From Pseudomonas gingeri (GTDB lineage Bacteria > Pseudomonadota > Gammaproteobacteria > Pseudomonadales > Pseudomonadaceae), in assembly GCF_013385635.1 (NCBI RefSeq), contig NZ_JACAPR010000004.1, positions 22,337 to 86,336 of the forward strand: a stretch of 64,000 nt of DNA, given 5' to 3'. Each line of letters opens with the position of its first letter. Positions within the stretch are counted from its first letter, which is position 1. A program made the position numbers and the translations under genes. Shown here one piece after another: positions 1-8,609 of the stretch. The notes under the pieces are model-generated. The model was not told where the DNA came from, ran no database searches, and saw only the letters and a program-made list of their open reading frames with translations.

Positions 1-85
1 CCGCGTCACACATCCAAAGCGAAAGCGGAGCACCCAGAGAGGTATTCCCACTCGGGAGCGTGGGAATGATCGGTAGTTTTTTGCG
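1..85. repeat. REP elements flanking the RAYT gene (family A)
   Basis: Contains an imperfect dyad of the form ATTCCCACTCGGGAGCGTGGGAAT near 43-68, preceded by a GCGTCAC stretch at the very start of the window. The same sequence family recurs on the other side of the transposase gene and again near 55.6 kb. This is the usual arrangement of a RAYT gene bracketed by its own REP sequences. The window edge cuts the cluster. Confidence 0.75.
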
Positions 86-97
86 GGCAAATTCAAG

Positions 98-631
98 CTA
101 GTACCAGCGCTGAATCTCGATCAGCCCTTCCAGTCCCGCGTAGTTGCGAGCACTGGAGTATCGCCAGTGCTCTGCTTGATCGACGTAACCGCGCTTCACC
201 GGGTTGTGATGGATGTAGTCGAGCTTTTCGCGCATGACCTGTTCGCTGTACACCAATTCGGCGTGTGAGCCTTCCTGCCAGAACTGATAGACCCGGTCCT
301 GCTTGTGAGCGCGTTTGCTGAAGCGCAGGCGCTGTAATGCACGTTCCGCGTTGTTCTTTTGAAGGTGATCAATGATCCGGCGCGCGGTGAATGATTTGAA
401 GCTGCTGAGGCATGTGTTCAACTCGGGAGCCTGGGCGACGAAATGCAGATGGTTTTCCAGTACGACGTAGCCATATAGGCGCAGTCCCTGATTGGCTTGT
501 TGATAACGCCAGCAGTCCAGTAGCAAGGTGACGAGGGCGGGGCGGGTGAACAGAGGCAGCCATTCCAGCACAGTGCAGGTGAGGAAGTGGGGTTTATCGG
601 GTTCAGTGATGGTGTAGCGGCTTCTGCCCAT
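98..631 (-). CDS. REP-associated tyrosine transposase (RAYT)
   Basis: This 177-residue protein belongs to the IS200-like Y1 transposase family that is domesticated as RAYT. The metal-binding HUH motif is the HLH at residues 61-63 in ENHLHFV, and the likely nucleophile Tyr139 lies in the family motif DYIHHNPVKRGYV. Length is normal and the frame is open, so it is probably functional. RAYTs cleave single-stranded REP hairpins and are thought to spread them. Family A REP sequences sit on both sides (1-85 and 662-935), which supports the assignment. It is a single gene with no terminal inverted repeats, so it is not an ordinary insertion sequence. Family assignment is firm; activity is inferred. 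Confidence 0.9.
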   Translation of the reverse strand: MGRSRYTITEPDKPHFLTCTVLEWLPLFTRPALVTLLLDCWRYQQANQGLRLYGYVVLENHLHFVAQAPELNTCLSSFKSFTARRIIDHLQKNNAERALQRLRFSKRAHKQDRVYQFWQEGSHAELVYSEQVMREKLDYIHHNPVKRGYVDQAEHWRYSSARNYAGLEGLIEIQRWY

Positions 632-661
632 GGATTCATCCTTGAATCGGCGGTGGCTTGG

Positions 662-935
662 CGACGCGGAGCGTCGGTGGAGGCATTCCCACGCAGAGCG
701 TGGGAATGATCATCATTGGAGCTTAGATGACGTCGAAGAGTGGCTGCAGCGCAAAGTGTCAGCAGATATGGCTATCGACGCAGAACCACCCCAACACAAC
801 CGTATACAGACCGGCCTCACCCCACCGATCGTTCCCACGCTCCGCGTGGTAACGCGGCCCGTGACGCTCCGCGTCACACATCCAAAGCGGACGCAGAGCA
901 TCCGGATAGGCATTCCCACGCTGGCGCGTGGGAAC
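662..935. repeat. Cluster of family A REP hairpins between RAYT and the efflux operon
   Basis: This fills the 320-base gap upstream of the RAYT gene. Visible dyads are CGACGCGGAGCGTCG (662-676), CATTCCCACGCAGAGCGTGGGAATG (684-708, split arms), a GTTCCCACGC arm at 831 paired with GCGTGG, GTGACGCTCCGCGTCAC (861-877) and another CATTCCCACGC/GCGTGGGAAC pair at 911-935. No coding gene is supported here; the open frames across it are by-products of high GC. The cluster lies 3' of the efflux operon and may act as a transcript end or stabiliser. Confidence 0.85.
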
Positions 936-951
936 GATCGGTGCGAGGACG

Positions 952-3900
952 TCAGGCGTGGACTTCCTGCGTGGCCTTGCGGGTGACGCGTCCCAGTACC
1001 AGGCTGCACAGCGCCGGCAGGAACAGCAGGGTCAGCAAGGTGCCGACCAGGACGCCGCCGATCAGTACATAGGCCAGCGACGACCAGAACACCGACAGCG
1101 TCAGCGGGATAAACGCCAGTGCCGCCGCCAGCGCGGTCAGCACCACCGGTCGCGCGCGGCGTACCGTGGCTTCGATGATCGCCTCGCGGATCGCCATGCC
1201 GTGTTCCTGGTTCTGGCGGATCTGGTCGGTGAAGATCAGCGTGTTGCGCATCAGGATCCCGCCGATGCCGATCAGCCCGAGAATCGCGTTGAAACCGAAT
1301 GGCTGGTTGAACAACAGCAGGGTCGGCACCGCGCCGATCAGGCCGAGGGGCGCGGTGGCGAAGACCATGAACATCACGCCGAACGAACGCACCTGGAACA
1401 TGATCACCAGCAGGGTCAGCAGGATCATGATCGGGAACAGCGCCGCCAGCGCGACGTTGGCCTTGACGCTTTCTTCCACGGGCCCGGCGATCACCACCCG
1501 GTAGCCGCCCGGCAGCTTGGCCAGCAGCGGCTGCAGGTCGGCCCAGACCGCCAGCTCGACATCCGGCGGCTGGCTGCCGTCGACAATGTCGGCACGCACT
1601 TCAAAGGTAGTGGCGCGGTCGCGGCGCTTGAGGATCGGATCCTCCATCACCGGCTGGAAATGCCCGACCTGGGACAGCGGCACCGACTCCCCGGCGTTGT
1701 TGGTCAGGGTCATGTTGTCGAGGTTGCCGAGGTCTTCGCGCTGGTCGCCGCGGGAGCGCGCCACCACCGACACCACCCGCGTGCCTTCGCGTACTTCGGT
1801 GATAGGGTTGCCGCTGAGCAGGGCATTGAGCTGGGATTTCACCTGGTCCGGAGTGAAGCCCAGCAGACGCAGACGATCCTGATCCAGGGCCAGGCGATAG
1901 CCGCTGGTGCGCTCGCCCCAGTCGAGGAAGGCGTCGCGGGTCAGCTTGTTGGCCGCGACCACCTGGCGCACCTGCTCGGCCAGTCCACGGAGCACGTCGG
2001 CATCCGGCCCGGACACCCGGAAGACCACGGGGAAGGGCACCGGCGGACCGAACAGCAACTGCGTGACCCGTACCCGCGCCGAGGGAAATTCGCCGGCGGC
2101 GATCCGTTCGCGCATCTTCAGTTTCAGCGCATCGCGAGCATGGGCATCGGCTGTCTGCACGATCAGCTTGGCGAAGGCCGGGTCCGGCAGTTCCGGGTTC
2201 AGCGACAGGAAGAAGCGTGGCGCACCGCCACCGACATAGCTGTCCACCAGCAGGGTCTGCGGTTCCTCCAGCAAGGCCTTCTCCACCTGGGCGGTTACCG
2301 CCTCGGTGCTCTTGAAGGCGCTGCCCGGCGGCATATAGACCTCGAGGATCAGTTCCGAACGGTCGGAGTTGGGGAAGAACTGCTTCTTCACCACGCCCAT
2401 GCCCAGGCCGCAGAGGACAAAGGCCGCCACCACCAGCCCGGTGACCAGCCAGCGGTGGGCGATGCAGCGTTCCACCAGGGCACGGAAACGCCGATACCAG
2501 CGACCGTCATAGATCGCCTCGTGGCCACCCGGGACCGGTTTGATGTCTGGCAGCAGCTTGACCCCCAGGTACGGGGTGAAGACCACCGCCACCAGCCAGG
2601 AGGCGATCAACGCGAAGCCGACGATCCAGAAGATGTTCCCGGCGTATTCCCCGGCACTGGAGCGGGCGAAACCCACCGGCAGGAAACCGATGATGGTCAC
2701 CAGGGTGCCGGTCAGCATGGGCGCCGCGGTGGAGCTCCAGGCAAAGGTCGCGGCATGGATGCGGTCGAAGCCTTCCTCGAGTTTCACCACCATCATTTCA
2801 ATGGCAATGATCGCATCGTCCACCAGTAGGCCGAGGGAAATGATCAGCGCGCCGAGGGTGATGCGGTCGAACTCGCGCCCGGTCATCAGCATGATCACGA
2901 AGACGATGGACAGGGTCAGCGGCACGGCGGCGGCCACCACCAGGCCGACCCGGAAACCCAGGGCCAGCAGGCTGATCACCATCACCACGGCGAGGGCGAC
3001 AAAGAACTTCAGCATGAACTCGTTGACTGCCAGGCGGATGTTCTTCGCCTGGTCCGCGACCTTGTCGAAACGCATGCCCAGCGGCAGGTCCGCGTGGATG
3101 CGCGTTTCCTCGGCCTGCAGGGCCTTGTCCAGTTCCAGACCGTTCCAGTGTTTTTCCATGATCACGCCGAGCATCAGCGCGGGGTCGCCCTGATGGCGGA
3201 TGCGATAGCCGGGCGGGTCTTCATAGCCACGGGTCACCGTCGCCACATCGGCGATCCGCAGCACCCTGCCATTGGCCACCAGCGGCACGTTTTCGATCAG
3301 CGCGAGGCTGTCGAAGGCGCCGTCGACGCGGATATAGGCCCGGGCCCCGGCGGTCTCGACAAAACCCGAGGGGGTCACGCTGTTCTGCGCGGCGAGGGCG
3401 GCGAAGATTTGCTCCGGCTTGATGCCCAGGGTCGCCAGGCGCTCATAGGAGAACTCGACGAAGATCCGCTGGGCCTGTTCGCCGAGGATATTGACCTTCT
3501 TCACCCCGGGGAGGTTGAGCAGGCCCTGGCGCAGGTTCTCGGCCATCTGCACCTGCTGGCGATGGGGCAGGTCCTGGGCTTCGAGGGCATAGAGGGCGAA
3601 ATAGACATCCGAATACTCATCGTTGAAGAACGGTCCGATCACGCCCTTGGGCAGTTTCGAGGCTTCGTCGCCGAGTTTCTTGCGGGTCTGGTAGAACAGG
3701 TCCTGGATTTCATCGGGCCGCGTGGAGTCGAGGAAGCTGACCTTCATCGAGACAAAACCGGGCTGGGCAATGGTCTCGACCCGGTCGTAGGAGTCCAGCT
3801 CCTGCAGGCGTTTTTCCAGGCGGTCGGCCACCTGTTCCTGCATTTCCTGGGCCGTGGCGCCCGGCCAGGCGGCGGTCACGGTCATGATCTTGACGGTGAA

Positions 3901-4026
3901 CAGCGGGTCTTCCGAACGCCCCAGCTTGCCGAAGGCGAAGATCCCCGAGGCGAGGATGGCGAGGATCAGGAACAGCGTGACCGCGCGGTGCTTGACCGCC
4001 AGTTGGGAAAGATTGAGGCCGCGCAT
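952..4026 (-). CDS. RND efflux transporter permease (AcrB/HAE1 family)
   Basis: This 1024-residue inner-membrane proton/drug antiporter has the normal size for the family. Residues 1-30 form TM1 (AVTLFLILAILASGIFAFGKL), a large periplasmic loop follows, and a block of TM helices occupies about 335-545, including LGLLVDDAIIAIEMMVVKLEEG, the TM4-like region with the acidic residues used for proton transfer. The second half repeats the plan, ending with helices at about 855-1010. The upstream adaptor gene ends one base before this start, so the two form an operon. No outer-membrane factor gene is present, so it probably uses a TolC/OprM-type protein encoded elsewhere. The substrate cannot be told from sequence; it resembles the MexK/TriC-like branch more than MexB, but that is only an impression. 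Confidence 0.93.
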   Translation of the reverse strand: MRGLNLSQLAVKHRAVTLFLILAILASGIFAFGKLGRSEDPLFTVKIMTVTAAWPGATAQEMQEQVADRLEKRLQELDSYDRVETIAQPGFVSMKVSFLDSTRPDEIQDLFYQTRKKLGDEASKLPKGVIGPFFNDEYSDVYFALYALEAQDLPHRQQVQMAENLRQGLLNLPGVKKVNILGEQAQRIFVEFSYERLATLGIKPEQIFAALAAQNSVTPSGFVETAGARAYIRVDGAFDSLALIENVPLVANGRVLRIADVATVTRGYEDPPGYRIRHQGDPALMLGVIMEKHWNGLELDKALQAEETRIHADLPLGMRFDKVADQAKNIRLAVNEFMLKFFVALAVVMVISLLALGFRVGLVVAAAVPLTLSIVFVIMLMTGREFDRITLGALIISLGLLVDDAIIAIEMMVVKLEEGFDRIHAATFAWSSTAAPMLTGTLVTIIGFLPVGFARSSAGEYAGNIFWIVGFALIASWLVAVVFTPYLGVKLLPDIKPVPGGHEAIYDGRWYRRFRALVERCIAHRWLVTGLVVAAFVLCGLGMGVVKKQFFPNSDRSELILEVYMPPGSAFKSTEAVTAQVEKALLEEPQTLLVDSYVGGGAPRFFLSLNPELPDPAFAKLIVQTADAHARDALKLKMRERIAAGEFPSARVRVTQLLFGPPVPFPVVFRVSGPDADVLRGLAEQVRQVVAANKLTRDAFLDWGERTSGYRLALDQDRLRLLGFTPDQVKSQLNALLSGNPITEVREGTRVVSVVARSRGDQREDLGNLDNMTLTNNAGESVPLSQVGHFQPVMEDPILKRRDRATTFEVRADIVDGSQPPDVELAVWADLQPLLAKLPGGYRVVIAGPVEESVKANVALAALFPIMILLTLLVIMFQVRSFGVMFMVFATAPLGLIGAVPTLLLFNQPFGFNAILGLIGIGGILMRNTLIFTDQIRQNQEHGMAIREAIIEATVRRARPVVLTALAAALAFIPLTLSVFWSSLAYVLIGGVLVGTLLTLLFLPALCSLVLGRVTRKATQEVHA

Positions 4027-4027
4027 A

Positions 4028-5149
4028 TCAACGATCCTGGACAGGGGAAAGCGTTCGGTTCAAGGCCAGGGCCTGGGCGACCGGGACCCGCACCGGATCG
4101 CCGGGATGCAACAGGTGTGCGCCGAGGGCGACGATCAGCTGACCGGTGCTGACACCACTGTCGAGCACCGCGTATTCCTGGCCGAGACTGGCGACCTTGA
4201 CCGGGGCGAAGCTGACCCGGTTGTCGCTGCCGATCAGCCACACGCCGGTGCCGGTGCCGGGATCATGCAGGGCGCCGATGGGCACGCGGGTCTGTTCCTG
4301 ACCGGCGGCTGACAGGCGCACGGTGATGGTCGAGCCGATGGCGAAGCGCTCGGCCTGGCCGTCGAGTACATAGCGGGCCCGGAAGGTCCGGGTACTCGGA
4401 TCGGCCGCCGCGGACAACTCGCGCAGACGCGCACCGACGGCCTGGTCCGGAGCGCCGAAGGGGAAGGCCTGGGCCGGATTGCCGGCCAGTGGGCGCTGGT
4501 TCTCCGGCAGGTTGATCACCGCTTCGCGGGCACCGTCCTGGGCCAGGCGGGCGACCACCTGGCCTTCGGCGACGACCTGGCCGCGATCGACCCGGACTTC
4601 GGTGATCACCCCGTCACCATCGGCCTTGAGCACCGAGTAGGTGCGGCGGTTTTCGATCTGCCGGGCGTCGGAGTCGGCCGAGGCCATTTCCGCTTCGGCG
4701 ACCCGCAGGTTGGTCGCGGCCTGGTCGAAGATCTGCCGGGAGATGGCCCCGGTGGTCGTCAGGCGCTGGTAGCGGTTGGCGTCATCACGGCGCTGGCGCA
4801 GTTGCGCCTGGGCGGCGATGACGCGGTTTTTCGCGGCCTTGAGGGCCAGGTCGAAGTCCTGGATATCCAGCACCAGCAGGGTATCGCCCTTGTGCACGCG
4901 CTGGCCGGGATCGACCTTGCGCTCGATCACCTTGCCGCCGACGCGGAACCCCAGGTCGCTTTCGGTGCGGGCGGCGACCACCCCGGTATAGGCATTCTGC
5001 TGCTGGTTGGCCGGTTCCACCCGCACCGCCAGGACGGCACGGGGCGGGGCGGCGTCGACGCCAGTATCGGCCTGGCTGTTGCAACCGCCGAGCAGGACCA
5101 GCAGGGCCAGTGGGGTCAGGCGTGCCAGGTGGGTGTTGAAGGGCTTCAT
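4028..5149 (-). CDS. RND efflux periplasmic adaptor (membrane fusion lipoprotein)
   Basis: A 373-residue HlyD/AcrA-type adaptor linking the RND pump to an outer-membrane channel. The N-terminus is a lipoprotein signal ending in LLGGC, so Cys23 should be lipidated. A barrel-sandwich half follows (YTGVVAARTESDLGFRVGGKV), then an alpha hairpin rich in Gln, Ala and Arg at about 85-160, the second lipoyl half (DGVITEVRVDRGQVVAEGQ) and a beta-barrel region. It is transcribed first and is separated from the permease gene by one base. No regulator gene is adjacent; the next feature upstream is a REP pair. Confidence 0.93.
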   Translation of the reverse strand: MKPFNTHLARLTPLALLVLLGGCNSQADTGVDAAPPRAVLAVRVEPANQQQNAYTGVVAARTESDLGFRVGGKVIERKVDPGQRVHKGDTLLVLDIQDFDLALKAAKNRVIAAQAQLRQRRDDANRYQRLTTTGAISRQIFDQAATNLRVAEAEMASADSDARQIENRRTYSVLKADGDGVITEVRVDRGQVVAEGQVVARLAQDGAREAVINLPENQRPLAGNPAQAFPFGAPDQAVGARLRELSAAADPSTRTFRARYVLDGQAERFAIGSTITVRLSAAGQEQTRVPIGALHDPGTGTGVWLIGSDNRVSFAPVKVASLGQEYAVLDSGVSTGQLIVALGAHLLHPGDPVRVPVAQALALNRTLSPVQDR

Positions 5150-5193
5150 GGCTTGATTCTCATGTATTCGATTCTGAAAACAACGCTGCTCTG

Positions 5194-5277
5194 GTAGGAG
5201 CCGGCTTGCCGGCGATCCTATCGACGCGGTGTCCTGTCATTCCGCGTCGCCCGGATCGCCGGCAAGCCGGCTCCTAC
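5194..5277. repeat. REP pair (family B, BIME-like)
   Basis: GTAGGAGCCGGCTTGCCGGC at 5194-5213 is mirrored by its exact reverse complement ending at 5277, with about 40 bases between the arms. This is the common Pseudomonas REP doublet. It lies between the efflux adaptor start and the 3' end of the thioesterase gene. Confidence 0.85.
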
Positions 5278-5307
5278 AGGGAGGCGTAGTGTCGAGTCAG
5301 GCGAGGC

Positions 5308-5847
5308 TCAGCCCCGGGGTTCGAGGATCATGCAGGTGGTCGTGCCCGTCGCATAAAGCCGGCCGTCGACGTCGTAGATGCGACCTTCGGCCAGGGCGGT
5401 GGAGCGCCCGAGGTGGACGACCTTGCCTTCGGCGCGGACCGGGCCGCTGCGGTTGGTCAGGGCCCGTACGTAGCTGATGCGCAGGTCCAGGGTGGTGTAG
5501 CCCTGGCCTTTCTGCAGGCGGGTATGCACCGCGCAGCCCATGCACGAGTCCAGCAGGGTCGCGGCATACCCGCCGTGGACGATACCCAGCGGGTTGTAGT
5601 GGCGGTTGTCGGGAGTGCCCTGGAACAGGAACAAACCTTCGGACCACTCGATGGGCACGAAGTCCAGCAGATCGCCGATAGGGGGCGCGGGCAGCTCGCC
5701 GTTGCCGATGCCATCGAAGAACTGCGCCGGCGTCAGTTCGCTGACCTGGGCCATGGTGAGACTGCCGGGGGCTTGCAGGCGACTGCGCATGGCCTGTTCC
5801 TGGGCTATCCATTGAGCCAGCGTGGCATCGCGGGTTGGGCTTTGCAT
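5308..5847 (-). CDS. PaaI-type hotdog thioesterase
   Basis: A 179-residue single hotdog domain of the PaaI/4HBT class that hydrolyses acyl- or aryl-CoA thioesters in the cytoplasm. The family signature HYNPLGIVHGGYAATLLDS is present at about 83-101, with the central helix after HGG and the later strand SYVRALTNRSGPVRAEGKVVHLGRS. Residues 1-60 form a non-conserved N-terminal extension seen in many Pseudomonas members. It stands alone, divergent from the pirin gene, with no pathway neighbours, so the acyl group is unknown. Confidence 0.85.
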   Translation of the reverse strand: MQSPTRDATLAQWIAQEQAMRSRLQAPGSLTMAQVSELTPAQFFDGIGNGELPAPPIGDLLDFVPIEWSEGLFLFQGTPDNRHYNPLGIVHGGYAATLLDSCMGCAVHTRLQKGQGYTTLDLRISYVRALTNRSGPVRAEGKVVHLGRSTALAEGRIYDVDGRLYATGTTTCMILEPRG

Positions 5848-6101
5848 GGGGCACCTCGACCGTGGGTGAAAAGCAATGAGAGAAAAAATTACAGGTATAA
5901 TATTTATCTATATTATGGTCGAAATATAAATTAATCCAGCCCCCCGCACTCCCCTCGTGAGCATTAGCCCCAGGGCGGATGAGCTGGATCGGACCCGGAA
6001 GCCAGTCGTTCCATGGGTGGAACGATCAGATCGGTTTTTGCCGACTACCGCCAAAAACATAACGAATCTAAGCTGTGCCTCATAACCTGATGGAGGCATC
6101 C
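5848..6101. promoter_or_regulatory. Divergent promoter region, locally AT-rich
   Basis: This 254-base region lies between the thioesterase and pirin genes. A sharp AT-rich patch at 5880-5935 contains a perfect TATAAT at 5896-5901 on the plus strand and further TATTAT-like boxes readable on the minus strand, suitable for the thioesterase. No matching -35 box or operator could be assigned with confidence. Confidence 0.35.
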
Positions 6102-6968
6102 ATGAAAAAGATTGTTGGCATCTACACCAGTCCGCGCGGCCATTGGGTCGGCGATGGTTTCCCGGTGCGCACGCTGTTTTCCTACGACAATCTGGGCCAG
6201 CAGATCAGCCCGTTCCTGTTGCTGGATCACGCCGGGCCGGCCGAATTCACCCCGACCGACGAGCGCCGCGGGGTCGGTCAGCATCCCCATCGCGGTTTCG
6301 AAACCGTGACCATCGTCTATGACGGCGAAGTCGAGCATCGCGATTCCACCGGTGCCGGCGGCGTGATCGGGCCGGGCGACGTGCAGTGGATGACCGCGGC
6401 GGCGGGGATCATCCACGAGGAGTTCCATTCCGAAGCCTTTGCCCGCCGTGGTGGCAAGCTGGAAATGGTCCAGCTCTGGGTCAACCTGCCGGCACGCGAC
6501 AAATCGGCCCCGGCCGGCTACCAGAACATCCTCGACGGCGATATCCCGCGGATCGCCCTCAAGGACGCCGCCGGCAGCCTGCGCCTGATTGCCGGTGAGT
6601 TCGACGGGCACAAGGGGCCGGCACGGACCTTCACCCCCATCGATGTCTGGGATATCCGCCTCAACGCCGGCAAGACGCTGGACGTTGACCTGCACGCCGG
6701 CCGCAACACGGCGCTGGTGCTGCTGCGCGGTACGGTGCTGGTCAATGGCGAGGCCGTGGCGCGTCCGGGGCAACTGGTGCTATTCGCGCGGGACGGCGCA
6801 CAGTTGTCCCTGGAGGCCAACGATGACGCGGTACTGCTGTTGCTCAGCGGCGAGCCCATCGACGAGCCGATCGTCGGCCATGGTCCGTTCGTGATGAACA
6901 GCGAGGCGGAAATCCACCAGGCGTTCACCGACTTCCACAGCGGGCGCTTCGGAACGATGCACAGCTGA
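6102..6968 (+). CDS. Pirin family bicupin protein
   Basis: A 288-residue cytoplasmic iron-binding bicupin. The metal ligands expected for pirins are visible: His61 and His63 in GQHPHRGFET, then His105 and Glu107 in GIIHEE. The second cupin occupies about 165-265. Bacterial pirins have been reported as quercetinases or as redox-linked modulators of metabolic enzymes; which applies here is unknown. The ATG at 6102 was chosen because a GGAGG sequence lies 6 bases before it; the frame could be extended nine codons upstream but without a ribosome site. The gene is monocistronic in appearance. Confidence 0.9.
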   Translation: MKKIVGIYTSPRGHWVGDGFPVRTLFSYDNLGQQISPFLLLDHAGPAEFTPTDERRGVGQHPHRGFETVTIVYDGEVEHRDSTGAGGVIGPGDVQWMTAAAGIIHEEFHSEAFARRGGKLEMVQLWVNLPARDKSAPAGYQNILDGDIPRIALKDAAGSLRLIAGEFDGHKGPARTFTPIDVWDIRLNAGKTLDVDLHAGRNTALVLLRGTVLVNGEAVARPGQLVLFARDGAQLSLEANDDAVLLLLSGEPIDEPIVGHGPFVMNSEAEIHQAFTDFHSGRFGTMHS

Positions 6969-7052
6969 CGGCGAGCTGTAAGCTGCAAGTGAAAGCGGGC
7001 TATTCTTGGCGCTTGAAGCTTGCAGCTGTCCAGTTGCTCCCGGAGTCGTGCG

Positions 7053-8513
7053 ATGCCAGACCTGTTCACTCAACACCCCCTCTTGTCCGAACACCCCCTG
7101 TTATGTGCGTTGCTGCTGCTGGTGGTCGACCTGTTGCTCTGGCGCCTGCTCGGCAGCCGCAGCAGCACCTGGAAGCTGGTGGTGCGCCTGTCGGTGTTTA
7201 CGTTGTACAGCCTGGTGCTGTTCAACGAGGGCATGAACCCCCTGCAGATCGCACCCTGGCCCGAGGATGTGCCCCGGCACCTGGCCGCCACCGGCTTGCA
7301 GATCGGCTGGTGGCTGTTCGGTGCGCGGACCCTGACGGTGTTGCTCGGTACGGTGATGATGCAGCGGGTCGGGCATGCCGGGCGGTTGTTGCAGGATGTG
7401 CTGGGGGCGATCATTTTCCTGATCGCGATTGTCGCGGCGGCGGCCTATGTGCTCGATCTGCCGGTCAAGGGCGTGCTGGCGACCTCCGGGGCCCTGGCGA
7501 TCATTGTCGGCCTGGCGTTGCAGAGCACCCTCAGCGACGTGTTCTCCGGCATCGTGCTCAACACCACCAAGCCGTACCAGGTGGATGACTGGATTTCCAT
7601 CGACGGCATCGAAGGCAAGGTGGTCGATATCGACTGGCGCGCCACGCGCATGCAGACCTCCCAGGGCAGCCTGGCGGTGGTGCCCAACTCCCTGGCGGCG
7701 AAAGCCAAGATCATCAACTTCAGCCGGCCCAGGGACATGCATGGTGTGGTCATCAGCCTGCAGGTCAGTCCCCATGCCCGGCCGCACGTGGTGATCGAGG
7801 CCCTGGAGCGGGCGATGCTCGGCTGCCGGACGCTGCTGACGACGCCAGCGCCGAGCGTGGCCCTGAAAAGCTCCAGCGCGGCGGGGGTGGAATACGAGAT
7901 CTGTGGTTTCGTGGTGTCGATGGGCCTCAAGCGCGAGGTGCGCAACCAGCTTTATGACCTGGCGTTCCGGCATCTGCAAGCCTCGGGCGTGAGCCTGTTG
8001 TCGACGGGGGAGAGCACGTCGCCGTCGACCATTTCCCGTTCGCGGGCCTTGCTGGAAAGCTCGGTGATTTTCTCGACCCTGCGTTCGGAGGAAAAGGACA
8101 CCTTCAGCCAGAACATGACCCCGCAACTGTTCCGCGCCGGCAGCGTGATCCTGCCGCGGGGCGAGGTCAGCGATCATCTGTTCATCATCGAGTCGGGAGT
8201 GGTCTCGGTTACCTTGCTGCGCGGCGACAAGCCGATCGAAGCCGGGCGGATGGGACCGGGGGAGGTGATCGGCGAGGCCGGGATCCTCTCCGAAGAAGGC
8301 GTGCCGGCGGACTTCACGGCCAAGACCGATTGCATGCTGTACCGCATCGAGAAGGAATACCTCAAGCCCTGCCTGGATGCCCGCCACGACATCAGCGAGG
8401 CAATGAAGAGCCTGCTCGATCACCGTCTGCACGCGGCGCAGAACCTGACCCGCGAAGTGCCCAAGGTGGTGCCGAAGAGTGGCTTCATGCAGTGGTTGCG
8501 CAGCCGGGTCTGA
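7053..8513 (+). CDS. MscS-type mechanosensitive channel with cyclic-nucleotide-binding domain
   Basis: A 486-residue inner-membrane channel fusion. About four TM helices occupy residues 10-160; the pore-lining helix is GVLATSGALAIIVGLALQSTLSDVFSGIVL (about 143-172). The MscS beta domain follows (DDWISIDGIEGKVVDIDWRATRMQT) with the NSLAAKAKIINFS segment. A Crp-like cNMP domain fills the C-terminus, about 345-460 (LFRAGSVILPRGEVSDHLFIIESGVV and GPGEVIGEAGILSEEGVPADFTA). The fusion suggests a channel gated or tuned by cyclic nucleotide, but the ligand is not proven by sequence. Start chosen at 7053 after a CGGAG at 7041. Confidence 0.9.
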   Translation: MPDLFTQHPLLSEHPLLCALLLLVVDLLLWRLLGSRSSTWKLVVRLSVFTLYSLVLFNEGMNPLQIAPWPEDVPRHLAATGLQIGWWLFGARTLTVLLGTVMMQRVGHAGRLLQDVLGAIIFLIAIVAAAAYVLDLPVKGVLATSGALAIIVGLALQSTLSDVFSGIVLNTTKPYQVDDWISIDGIEGKVVDIDWRATRMQTSQGSLAVVPNSLAAKAKIINFSRPRDMHGVVISLQVSPHARPHVVIEALERAMLGCRTLLTTPAPSVALKSSSAAGVEYEICGFVVSMGLKREVRNQLYDLAFRHLQASGVSLLSTGESTSPSTISRSRALLESSVIFSTLRSEEKDTFSQNMTPQLFRAGSVILPRGEVSDHLFIIESGVVSVTLLRGDKPIEAGRMGPGEVIGEAGILSEEGVPADFTAKTDCMLYRIEKEYLKPCLDARHDISEAMKSLLDHRLHAAQNLTREVPKVVPKSGFMQWLRSRV

Positions 8514-8609
8514 CCTGAGTGATCGACCCGGGTTGGCGTGTCACATTGAGTGTTCCACGCCGAACCCGCAGGCGCCGGGCTTGCCCGCGAAGAACGATAA
8601 CGCGGCCTA

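Noticed and set aside
928..2829. A 633-codon open frame on the plus strand opposite the RND permease
   Set aside because: Its composition (Gln, His, Arg, Asp-rich, no domains) is that of an antisense shadow in high-GC DNA; the minus-strand RND protein is complete and conserved.
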